A stretch of 16,524 nt of DNA. It comes from an uncultured Oscillospiraceae bacterium (lineage in GTDB: Bacteria > Bacillota > Clostridia > Oscillospirales > Acutalibacteraceae). Of the stretch, positions 7,384 to 14,853 are shown one piece after another. The position numbers and the translations under genes are program-made. The DNA is taken from the NCBI GenBank assembly GCA_905198295.1, contig CAJKBW010000069.1, positions 1-16,524 on the forward strand, read 5' to 3'. Within the stretch, counting starts at the first letter, position 1; the number at the start of each line of letters is the position of its first letter. Below the pieces are notes generated by a model. That model was not told where the DNA came from, ran no database searches, and saw only the letters and a list, made by a program, of their open reading frames with translations.

Positions 7384-7413
7384 TAAAAAGCAGATGCTTT
7401 TTCGCATCTGCTT
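7384..7413 (-). terminator. Rho-independent terminator of lacI
   Basis: A 10-bp stem AAGCAGATGC/GCATCTGCTT with a 6-nt loop is followed on the minus strand by TTTATT. It lies 14 nt after the lacI stop codon. In the plus direction the same stem has no T-run, so it should not stop a plus-strand transcript well. Confidence 0.8.
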
Positions 7414-7426
7414 CACGGTTCCTTTG

Positions 7427-8434
7427 TCATGGGGTCAAGGCTTTGACTGAATCTCCCGGGACGATTTTTACCGGCAGACGGACGATGCTGCACTCGTCCG
7501 CCTTTCCCTGCAACCGGCGCAGTAGCAGCTTGGCCGTCGTTATGCCAATCTCATACACCGGCTGCTCAAGGCATACCAACCGCGGGTTGGAAACATTGTT
7601 TACATCAAAATTATCAAAGCAGATGATGGATAGCGTATCCGGTATCGCCACTCCCAGATCCCGGGCCGCCATCAGCGCACCTATCGACATGTAGAAGCTG
7701 GAAATCAGAACTGCGGTCGGCCGGTCCTTTCGGGACAGCAGCGTCGCCAGCTGGGAAAAGGCGGAGTAGCCGCCCTGCGGATTGCATTCCCCCCGCAGGA
7801 TAAATTCCTCCCGGATGGGCAGCTTATAGTCCCGCAGGCATCGCTGATAGCCGTTCAGCCGCTCTTTGACCGTGGCAATCAGATTGGTATCTGTGATGAT
7901 GGCAATATTCTTATGTCCTTTCATAATAAATTGTTCCACCGCATGATAGGAGGCGGAAAGGTTATCGCTCACCACAAAATCATAAGCGGTATCATTAAAG
8001 GCGTTATCGACGATGACGATGTTATTGAATCCCCTGTACGATTCCAGCATGGTACTGGTGATATAGCTTGACACAATGACAATGCCGTCCACACCCTTGT
8101 TGATAAAAAAATCCATGTTGGCCTGAAACCGCTTTTCATCCTGCTTAATCTCGCGCACAAGCACGCAGTAGCCATACGGTTCCAGCTCCTCCGACAGGAT
8201 CGAGATAATATCGCCCGAAAAGGTATTCAAGCCGTCCACCACAACGCCAATCAGCATGGAGCGCGTGGTGCGAAGCCCACGCGCCGTCTGGTTCACGTGA
8301 TAATCCAGCACCTCAATCGCCTGCTCTATCTGCCGGGCGCTGCGTTCCCGAACCGGCTTTCCATTCAGGTACTTTGAAACGGTCGCGATGGAAATCCCGC
8401 TTTTTTTCGCCACATCCTTAATGGTTGGATTCAT
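7427..8434 (-). CDS. LacI-family transcriptional regulator
   Basis: This is 335 residues, full length for the family. Residues 3-24 (TIKDVAKKSGISIATVSKYL) are the LacI helix-turn-helix, followed by a hinge region (about 48-60, NQTARGLRTTRS) and a periplasmic-binding-protein-like effector domain from about 61 to the end (LIGVVVDGLN, GVDGIVIVSS, RLNGYQRCL, CFDNFDVNNVS, QPVYEIG). AGAGAGGA precedes the ATG. The gene sits between the two sugar-locus transcripts, and its likely operators are at 7188-7203 and 7365-7379, with a weaker candidate over its own promoter. The effector is unknown; L-fucose, L-fuculose or a phosphate of it would fit the neighbouring fucI. It is probably a repressor, as the operators lie downstream of the start sites. 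Confidence 0.93.
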   Translation of the reverse strand: MNPTIKDVAKKSGISIATVSKYLNGKPVRERSARQIEQAIEVLDYHVNQTARGLRTTRSMLIGVVVDGLNTFSGDIISILSEELEPYGYCVLVREIKQDEKRFQANMDFFINKGVDGIVIVSSYITSTMLESYRGFNNIVIVDNAFNDTAYDFVVSDNLSASYHAVEQFIMKGHKNIAIITDTNLIATVKERLNGYQRCLRDYKLPIREEFILRGECNPQGGYSAFSQLATLLSRKDRPTAVLISSFYMSIGALMAARDLGVAIPDTLSIICFDNFDVNNVSNPRLVCLEQPVYEIGITTAKLLLRRLQGKADECSIVRLPVKIVPGDSVKALTP

Positions 8435-8471
8435 CTGCTCTCGTCCTCTCTTTCGACGCTCTTTCCTTATC

Positions 8472-8499
8472 AGTATACCACAAATCCGATATTTAGCAA
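8472..8499 (-). promoter_or_regulatory. Promoter of lacI
   Basis: On the minus strand TTGCTA (8494-8499) and TATACT (8472-8477) are 16 nt apart, about 38 bp upstream of the lacI ATG. The GTATAC core is palindromic, so a weak plus-strand -10 for the divergent operon could share it, with TTTCGA 17 nt upstream of TATACC. Confidence 0.6.
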
Positions 8500-8507
8500 C
8501 GTTTTTA
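8494..8507. promoter_or_regulatory. Candidate third LacI-type operator over the lacI -35 box
   Basis: TAGCAACGTTTTTA is symmetric at 10 of 14 positions around AACGTT, the typical LacI-family centre, but differs in sequence from copies 1 and 2. It would allow autorepression and control of the divergent operon, or could bind another LacI-family protein such as CcpA. Confidence 0.35.
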
Positions 8508-8538
8508 ATTTACAGGCAGAAAGGAATGATCCATTTCC

Positions 8539-9501
8539 ATGAACGCCCCTTCCGCCGCCATGCGGCCCGCCGGTCCCGCCGACGTTGTGTTGGATACCGA
8601 TACCTACAATGAGATCGACGATCAATTTGCCCTTGCCTACCTTCTAAGGTCTTCTCCCATGCTGCGTACACAAGCCGTCTATGCCGCCCCCTTTTCCGAT
8701 CCCTCCCACCGGTTTGGAAATTTTAAATCGGATAATCCGGCCTACGGCATGGAAAAGAGCTATCAGGAAATCCTAAAAATTCTCCCGCTCTGCGGCAGAG
8801 AGGATCTGTCCTCATGTGTATTCCACGGATCCACACGCTATCTTGCCGATGAGCAGACTCCCGTTGAATCCGCGGCTGCGCGCGATCTCGCGCAGCGAGC
8901 GATGGCCTACACACCGGAGCAGCCGTTGTATGTGGTCGGTATTGCGGCCGCCACCAACATCGCGTCGGCTCTGCTGCTGAATCCCTCCATACGAGACCGG
9001 ATCGTCGTTGTCTGGCTGGGCGGCAACGCCCATACATGGCCGCATAATCTGGAATTCAATGCCTCACAGGATATCGCAGCGGCCCGGGTTCTGTTTGACA
9101 GCGGCGTCCCTCTCGTCCAGCTCCCCTGTATGGGTGTCGTGTCCGCATTTACAACAAGCGGGCCGGAGCTGACACATTGGCTTTCCAACCAGAATCCGCT
9201 GTGTGATTACCTGCTTGACACCGTGCTTGAGGAAATGAAGGACTGTCGCGGCGTGTGGAGTCGCCCCATATGGGATGTTACGGCGATCGCCTGGCTTCTT
9301 TCCGGGGATTTCACACCCGATCGCATCGTCCCTGCTCCCCTCCCGGAATACGATGATACCTATTCCTTCGCCCCCGACCGTCCTCCTATCCGGTATGTTT
9401 TTCACATACAGCGCGACGCTGTTTTTTCCGATTTATTCCGAAAGCTGACAGGGACAGACAAAGCGGTGGGACAGCCTGCGGGAATCCACACACCCTCTTA
9501 A
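8539..9501 (+). CDS. Nucleoside-hydrolase (IUNH) fold protein with a non-standard active site
   Basis: This is 320 residues, the usual length for inosine/uridine-preferring nucleoside hydrolases, which cleave N-glycosidic bonds using a bound calcium. The N-terminal metal motif is present but two residues longer than usual: DTDTYNEIDD (19-28) instead of DTDPGxDD. The middle motif EFN (172-174) is kept. The C-terminal HD motif reads WD (245-246), losing the His that protonates the base in classic enzymes. It is therefore a diverged subfamily, and the substrate may not be a nucleoside. No signal peptide; cytoplasmic. AAAGGA (8520-8525) lies 13 nt before the ATG, which is long; an ATT at 8533, in frame and 7 nt away, is an unusual alternative start. 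It is the first gene of a three-gene operon ending with fucI, with 20 nt to the next gene. Confidence 0.85.
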   Translation: MNAPSAAMRPAGPADVVLDTDTYNEIDDQFALAYLLRSSPMLRTQAVYAAPFSDPSHRFGNFKSDNPAYGMEKSYQEILKILPLCGREDLSSCVFHGSTRYLADEQTPVESAAARDLAQRAMAYTPEQPLYVVGIAAATNIASALLLNPSIRDRIVVVWLGGNAHTWPHNLEFNASQDIAAARVLFDSGVPLVQLPCMGVVSAFTTSGPELTHWLSNQNPLCDYLLDTVLEEMKDCRGVWSRPIWDVTAIAWLLSGDFTPDRIVPAPLPEYDDTYSFAPDRPPIRYVFHIQRDAVFSDLFRKLTGTDKAVGQPAGIHTPS

Positions 9502-9521
9502 ACACAGGAAAGGAATGCACT

Positions 9522-12500
9522 ATGAGATTGAAAGTCAAACATATCACACGGCTCTTCGGCAGCCTGTTAAGCATCATGGCGCTGGTGATCGGGATGGCGT
9601 CAATCCTGACCTCCTGCGGCTTATTTGAGGTGAAGGGTATGGAATACTGGAAGCTGAATGACGGGGGCACCGGTGAAACGGTTGCCAGCGCCGTGCGCGG
9701 CGGTACGGCAGGGACGCTGAAATGGGGCGTCTGGCTGCCCGACGATACCTTCGGCAGGGTGCTGGATTTTTCTGTGGAAGGCTCGTATATGAAGGCGGAA
9801 AACAGCAAGGCAGATCTCAGCGGAGATTTTTCTATCTCCTGCTGGGTGATGGCGCCGCCTCGAGAGGATAACAATCGTGTCATCCTCTCGCAGGGGAACG
9901 ATCGGGTTTTGCTCTATCTGGATGCCGCGGACGGCTTTGCGCTGACCTTCTCCGCCGAAGGGTTGGACGGGCTGGAATCGAGCGGTGTCGGGCTGGTTGA
10001 CAGCAAGTGGCATCATATTCTCGTTGCCAAAGAAGAAAACACCTTTTCCTATTGGATCGACGGGAAAAACGTCAAAACCTTGACCGTCAGCGGCTCTGTT
10101 GCAGCCGACAGCTCCACCGTCACGCTGGGATCCAACGCCTCCGGAAAGGACGGCTTCGACGGCTCCATAGCGGAGGTCAAGCTGATAAAGGGGTACAAGG
10201 AGCCGGGTCAGGCCACCTCGATTAAGCTGAAGCCCTCCAGCAACGAGGCCAAAAAGCCCCGGTTGGAAATGAAAAAGGGTATTGTCATCGATCGCCCGCA
10301 ATATTATCAAAATCTTACGCCCTATACGCTGACCGAAAAAAGCGACATTGTCAACTGCATGAACTTTGGATTCGATCACGTTAAAATCCAGCTGGTTCCG
10401 GAATGGATGATGAACGCTGACGGAACGCTGATAAAGGAAAACATGGCGTATATCTCCCAGGTTGTACAGATGGTGCTGGATCTTGACTACCGTGTCCTCA
10501 TCTGCGTTTCCCCCTGTGCTACTTCCTTTGGCGCGGAATTCAAGACCAAATATCTAGGCGTTTTGAAAAACTTTGAAATTCTGTGCAAATGGTATGGAGA
10601 GCTTGGACAATATATCGCCGAGCAGAAATGGTCTCCCGATCATGTGGCTCTCCAGTTGATGACCGAGCCGTATGGCAATAACGATTCGGTATCCTGGAGT
10701 TGGATGTCCGATCGCATGTACGCGGCGGTGCGCAATGTCCTCCCCGATCACACCCTCGTCACCAGCACCGATCACACGGGAAATATCGAGTGGATCAAAA
10801 AGATGTCGCCAGCCACAGACAGCAACCTGATTTACTCCTTCACCACCTACGATCCCGTCACGCCCGGCTGGTCCAACGCCTACTCGTCTCAGATTGGGAA
10901 AAATGACGATTTTTGGAATTATATTGGAAATGTCCCGTACCCCATTGAGGAGGGCGTTGATTATACGAGCGCTATTGAGGAATGTATTCGGCTGGTGCCC
11001 AAAGAAATGAAAGCGGAGGCACGCTACGCACTTACCCAGTATGTTCAAGGCAAAATGGATGCCGGGGATATGAACCGAAACAACCTGTACGACTCCCTGT
11101 ATAACGCGAACTGGCATATGCTGCGCGCCAAGAGTCTGGACGATTGGCGGCAGAAATACGGCGGCAACATACATCTAATGGTTGTGGAATTTGGCGTTTT
11201 CGACGGTGAATTCACGCAAGTGCGTTTCAATGCCGTCGGACCGGGCGTTTCCGACAAAACGCGCCGACAGCTAATTAAAGACATGCGACTTGCCTGGGAG
11301 GCCTATGACATTGGCTGGACCTATTGGGATTACAACGAAGGTTTTACTGTTTTCGATCCCACCTATCACATGCAGCAACCTTACAGCAGCCCCTCGGAGG
11401 AATTGGCTAAGGCGGTTGTGGACTATACGTTACTGACGGATTCCCTGGGGCTGACCCCGAAGGTGCGCTTTGAAGTGCCGGACACGCTGCAAGACGCCAA
11501 GGGCGCTTGGCAATTGAGCGGCGATTCCTTTGACAACGGCGCGGCGATGAAAAGCGCCCTGCCGGGGATCGGTACAGACGGCGCTTGGTTTCAGGTGACA
11601 GCCGAAAAGGATGCCGTCTTCGGCAGCGTGCCGAAATTCACCGGAAATTCCTACGGTGTGGTACAAAACCCCTCTGTCCGGCTTTCCGATGCCTTTACCA
11701 TATCTGCCCAAGTGAAAACCACCTCTAAAGGCAGTGTCATCCTGTCCTGCGGGGAGGAATCGCTTGTTCAAACGGAAAACGGCTACGGCAAATTTATGAT
11801 AAAGGACTTCGACAGCTATGGCGGCGTCAGCTGTGTAACCGAAAACCACGTCGGCCTCAGCACCGAAAATCCTGCGCAGGGTACCGGCTGCTATGCGCTG
11901 ACCTCCACCACCGGCGAGGATATTTGGGTAGATTTCCGTATCCCCTATATGGATTTAAGCGCCCTGCTGTCGCGGGAAAACAAGGCATCCATGCACATTT
12001 CCCTCTTTACGGAGGATGCATCGGCTGTTAAGGGCGGCACGCTGATCCTTATCACCTCCGGCGGCGAAATCCGGATTACCCTCCAGACCGCCGCCCTGCA
12101 GAACGGCTGGACGGATCTGATTATTGACCCCTCGTCCATCCGGACAGGAAGAGCGGATCTCACCCAGGTCAAGGACGCGCGAATCGTGTTTCAGATGCAT
12201 AAGCCGGGAACCATAAAGGTAGACGACTGGTATCTTTTCTATCCCGAGCCCATGAATGCGACTGTCTACTGGAGGCTCATGACGGATGAGAACGGTGCGC
12301 TGCTTCTCAGCGCCGACGGCATGGATATTCCCAGCAGCGGGGCGAACATTGCAGACGATCAGTGGCATCATTTGATGGTATCCTGTTCGGACGGTACCCT
12401 GATTTATTACGTAGACGGCAAGCCGGTAAAATCCGCTCTCGTTTCAGGCGCTTTAAAAAGCACCTCCTCGAACGACCTCGTGATAGGCGCGGATATCAGC

Positions 12501-12584
12501 GGCCGGAACGGTATTTCCGGATCGCTTTCACACGTTGCCCTCTATCAGACAGCCAAAACGCCGGGCGGCGTATGGAAAAAGTAA
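9522..12584 (+). CDS. Lipoprotein with LamG domain, GH5-like catalytic domain and a second LamG split by a binding-module insertion
   Basis: This is 1020 residues; AAAGGA lies 7 nt before the ATG. Lipobox LTSC puts the lipid on C32, so it should face outward. Domain order: LamG-type jelly roll (about 40-225, with SISCWVM, SKWHHILVAK and a final GSIAEVKLI); GH5-like barrel (about 250-640); second LamG (about 690-1010). The barrel keeps both catalytic Glu residues, E382 (LMTEPYG) and E556 (MVVEFG), and the WTYWDY end strand (599-604). The Asn before the acid/base is Thr (T381), the strand usually ending SFH reads SFT (T441), and the usual Arg is Lys (K288). The second LamG is interrupted at about 746-913 by one copy of the module found in the surface protein (TLILITSG, NGWTDLIIDP, DARIVF, KVDDWYLFY). 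The probable role is binding and hydrolysis of an extracellular beta-linked glycan; specificity and activity are unproven. Confidence 0.85.
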   Translation: MRLKVKHITRLFGSLLSIMALVIGMASILTSCGLFEVKGMEYWKLNDGGTGETVASAVRGGTAGTLKWGVWLPDDTFGRVLDFSVEGSYMKAENSKADLSGDFSISCWVMAPPREDNNRVILSQGNDRVLLYLDAADGFALTFSAEGLDGLESSGVGLVDSKWHHILVAKEENTFSYWIDGKNVKTLTVSGSVAADSSTVTLGSNASGKDGFDGSIAEVKLIKGYKEPGQATSIKLKPSSNEAKKPRLEMKKGIVIDRPQYYQNLTPYTLTEKSDIVNCMNFGFDHVKIQLVPEWMMNADGTLIKENMAYISQVVQMVLDLDYRVLICVSPCATSFGAEFKTKYLGVLKNFEILCKWYGELGQYIAEQKWSPDHVALQLMTEPYGNNDSVSWSWMSDRMYAAVRNVLPDHTLVTSTDHTGNIEWIKKMSPATDSNLIYSFTTYDPVTPGWSNAYSSQIGKNDDFWNYIGNVPYPIEEGVDYTSAIEECIRLVPKEMKAEARYALTQYVQGKMDAGDMNRNNLYDSLYNANWHMLRAKSLDDWRQKYGGNIHLMVVEFGVFDGEFTQVRFNAVGPGVSDKTRRQLIKDMRLAWEAYDIGWTYWDYNEGFTVFDPTYHMQQPYSSPSEELAKAVVDYTLLTDSLGLTPKVRFEVPDTLQDAKGAWQLSGDSFDNGAAMKSALPGIGTDGAWFQVTAEKDAVFGSVPKFTGNSYGVVQNPSVRLSDAFTISAQVKTTSKGSVILSCGEESLVQTENGYGKFMIKDFDSYGGVSCVTENHVGLSTENPAQGTGCYALTSTTGEDIWVDFRIPYMDLSALLSRENKASMHISLFTEDASAVKGGTLILITSGGEIRITLQTAALQNGWTDLIIDPSSIRTGRADLTQVKDARIVFQMHKPGTIKVDDWYLFYPEPMNATVYWRLMTDENGALLLSADGMDIPSSGANIADDQWHHLMVSCSDGTLIYYVDGKPVKSALVSGALKSTSSNDLVIGADISGRNGISGSLSHVALYQTAKTPGGVWKK

Positions 12585-12615
12585 TCAGGATAGCAAGAAA
12601 GGAATGAATATCCCT

Positions 12616-14379
12616 ATGAATTATCCCAAAATCGGCATCCGTCCGGTTATTGACGGACGCCGCTTCGGTATGCGGGAATCCTACGAGGAACAAACCAGAC
12701 AGCTGGCCGAAACAGCGGCCGAGCTCATTCGCTCCCAGTTGCGCTATACCGACGGCTCTCCGGTTGAATGCGTGATCTCTCCCGTGGTTATCGGCGGCGG
12801 CACAGAGGCGGCACAATGTCAGGAATTCTTCGCGGCGCAAAACGTTGTCGGCACCTTATCGGTTACCCCATGCTGGTGCTACGGTATGGAAACCCTGGAC
12901 AACGACCCGCTGACCTTCAAGGCGATCTGGGGCTTCAACGCAACCGAAGCACCGGGTGCCGTGTATCTGGCCGCCGCCATGGCAGCCCATGCGCAGATCG
13001 GCCTTCCGGCCTACAGCATTTACGGCCGTGATGTACAGGAAAAGGACGATCGGATCATTCCCACCGACGTGCAGGAAAAAATTCTGCGCTTTGCACGCTG
13101 CGCCGTGGCGGCCGGCTGCATGCGCAACCGTGCATACGTAAATCTCGGCGGCGTCAGCATGGGGATTGTCGGCTCCTACATGGATATGCGCTTTTTTACC
13201 CGCTATCTGGGGCTGCGTCCCGAATGGGTGGATCTGACCGAAGTGCTGCGCCGCATACATCTGGAAATCTATGACCGCGAGGAGCTTGAAAAAGCGCTCG
13301 CCTGGGTCAGGCAGAACTGCCCGGAGGGCGATGACAACAATCCGCCAGAAACCAGACATTCGTCGGAAAGAAAGGCGGAGGAATGGAAATTCGTCCTGAA
13401 AATGACACTAATTTTCCGTGATATCCTGCAGGGGAATCCTAAGCTGGCAGCAATGGGCTATCAGGAGGAGGCACTGGGGAAAAACGCCATTGCGGCCGGA
13501 TTTCAGGGTCAGCGCGCTTGGACGGACTGGCTGCCGAACGGCGATTTTGCCGAGGCCATCCTCAATTCCGGATTCGACTGGAACGGCAAACGGCCGCCGC
13601 TTATCCTGGCCACCGAAAACGATACCTGCAATGCTGCCGTCATGCTGTTTGAAAACCTGTTGACACAGCGTTCTGCCATTTTTGCCGACGTTCGCACCTA
13701 TTGGAGCCCGGACGCCGTCAAACGGGTAACAGGTCAAATACCGCAGGGGGAGGCCGCAGGGGGATTTATCCATCTAATCAATTCGGGCGCGGCAGCTCTT
13801 GACGCAACAGGTGCACAAAAGGATGAGCAGGGTAACGGTGTAATGAAACCTTGGTGGGAACTGACAACAACCGATATTTCCGCATGCTTAAAAGCAACTC
13901 GCTGGGCGCCGGCTTCCCTAAAGTCTTTCCGAGGCGGCGGATTCTCCTCCCAGTTCTCTACACAGGCCGTCATGCCGGTCACCATGGCGCGGCTGAACAT
14001 CGTCGACGGCGTTGGTCCGACCCTACAGATAGCCGAGGGCAGCACGGTTGTCCTGCCCCCGGCTATGAATAAAATTTTGCTGGATCGCACCGATCCCACC
14101 TGGCCCTCCACCTGGTTTGTGCCGAGAGTAACCGGCGAGGGGGCGTTTCGGGACGTGTATACCGTCATGACCCGATGGGGCGCCAACCACGCCGCCTTCT
14201 GCTATGGCCATATCGGTGCGGATCTTGTCACACTCGCCTCCATGCTGCGCATTCCGGTCGTCATGCACAACCTGGCGGAAAACGACCTTTTCATTCCGCA
14301 CGCCTGGCCCTCCTTCGCCGCCAACTCCATTGAAGACGGACTGTTCCAGGCATGTAAGGAGCTTGGACCGTTGTATTGA
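12616..14379 (+). CDS. fucI: L-fucose isomerase
   Basis: This enzyme interconverts L-fucose and L-fuculose (family members also use D-arabinose) in the cytoplasm with a divalent metal. The 587 residues match E. coli FucI (591) end to end by recognition: PKIGIRPVIDGRR at the start, VTPCWCYGMETLD, KAIWGFNATEAPGAVYLAAA, GGVSMGIVGS, NAIAAGFQGQR and a GPLY end. The metal and catalytic residues are present: E334 (ATEND), D358 (FADVR) and H532 (GHIGAD), matching E. coli E337, D361 and H528. The start at 12616 gives the family's usual N-terminus, with AAAGGA 12 nt upstream. The in-frame ATG at 12604 abuts that ribosome binding site, and the frame extending to 12535 overlaps the previous gene. It is the last gene of the operon, 31 nt after the GH5-like gene. 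Fuculokinase and aldolase genes are not in the window. Confidence 0.97.
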   Translation: MNYPKIGIRPVIDGRRFGMRESYEEQTRQLAETAAELIRSQLRYTDGSPVECVISPVVIGGGTEAAQCQEFFAAQNVVGTLSVTPCWCYGMETLDNDPLTFKAIWGFNATEAPGAVYLAAAMAAHAQIGLPAYSIYGRDVQEKDDRIIPTDVQEKILRFARCAVAAGCMRNRAYVNLGGVSMGIVGSYMDMRFFTRYLGLRPEWVDLTEVLRRIHLEIYDREELEKALAWVRQNCPEGDDNNPPETRHSSERKAEEWKFVLKMTLIFRDILQGNPKLAAMGYQEEALGKNAIAAGFQGQRAWTDWLPNGDFAEAILNSGFDWNGKRPPLILATENDTCNAAVMLFENLLTQRSAIFADVRTYWSPDAVKRVTGQIPQGEAAGGFIHLINSGAAALDATGAQKDEQGNGVMKPWWELTTTDISACLKATRWAPASLKSFRGGGFSSQFSTQAVMPVTMARLNIVDGVGPTLQIAEGSTVVLPPAMNKILLDRTDPTWPSTWFVPRVTGEGAFRDVYTVMTRWGANHAAFCYGHIGADLVTLASMLRIPVVMHNLAENDLFIPHAWPSFAANSIEDGLFQACKELGPLY

Positions 14380-14610
14380 TCAGAATAAGCTCTGCCTCCT
14401 GTCCCCAGAAAAAAGGCGTGAAATGACGTTTGTGGTGTGACATCTGTTACTGTAGCTATTGAGGCTTCGGAAAATTTTAAATATCATCAAAACATTATTT
14501 CAGAACCGCTCAACTGCACAGATATTTGGCCTTTGTATATTCAGGAATGCCTTTCCCACATCCGACAAAACCGCGTGCTAAGGGTTCAAGTTTTTCTGCT
14601 TCAGCCTGTC
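14380..14610. other. Non-coding stretch after fucI
   Basis: I see no convincing gene, promoter or strong terminator here. Short open frames have no ribosome binding site or recognisable protein. The base composition becomes less GC-rich than in fucI. The left edge of the mobile-element remnant, or an assembly join, lies somewhere in or just after this stretch. Confidence 0.4.
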
Positions 14611-14642
14611 AAAGAAGTCGCCTGACAAGAGGCGACTTCTTT
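14611..14642. terminator. Perfect 13-bp hairpin, bidirectional terminator-like
   Basis: AAAGAAGTCGCCT (14611-14623) and AGGCGACTTCTTT (14630-14642) are exact reverse complements around the loop GACAAG. The A-stem-T layout suits an intrinsic terminator in either direction, although the T tracts are only three bases. It lies between fucI and the integrase fragment. Confidence 0.6.
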
Positions 14643-14678
14643 GCTATAATGGCGGTTGATCCAGCACCTGTTCGGAAT

Positions 14679-14852
14679 CGCCTCGCTCTCCGACAGTTCC
14701 CTTGCTTCGTCGAGAAAGGCGCGGCGTTGGCTCTTGAGCAGCTTGACCTTGTAAACGGATAAGCCGCAGACATCCAAATAAGCGTTGATAGTCGACAGTC
14801 GCCCGTTAACGGTGGATACCCGGTGAGCTTGCTGAAGACTGTCTCTCGCGGT
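14679..14852 (-). pseudogene. Tyrosine integrase fragment (N-terminal SAM-like domain and linker)
   Basis: About 58 residues, from ARDSLQQAHRVSTVNGRLS through INAYLDVCG and KVKLLKSQRRAFLDEARE to LSESE, match the part of phage/ICE tyrosine recombinases that links the core-binding domain to the catalytic domain. After SESE the protein pattern stops abruptly, and the Arg/His/Tyr catalytic domain is absent. There is no proper start upstream, where the frame runs into the truncated CD1108-family gene. This is a remnant or one side of a join, not a working integrase. The assignment rests on recognised motifs and needs a search to confirm. Confidence 0.6.
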
Positions 14853-14853
14853 T

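Noticed and set aside
8388..8612. 74-residue plus-strand frame overlapping lacI and the nucleoside-hydrolase gene
   Set aside because: It crosses the start of lacI and ends inside the next gene in another frame; Arg-rich shadow composition. Only its internal ATG at 8526 is of interest, as a decoy start.
9621..10379. Long minus-strand frame (252 residues) under the GH5-like gene
   Set aside because: Antisense to a well-supported lipoprotein gene; no ribosome binding site or domain pattern.
14580..14592. GGGTTCAAG resembling a tRNA T-arm, as a possible integration site
   Set aside because: No acceptor or anticodon stem can be built around it on either strand, and the T-arm 3' side is missing.
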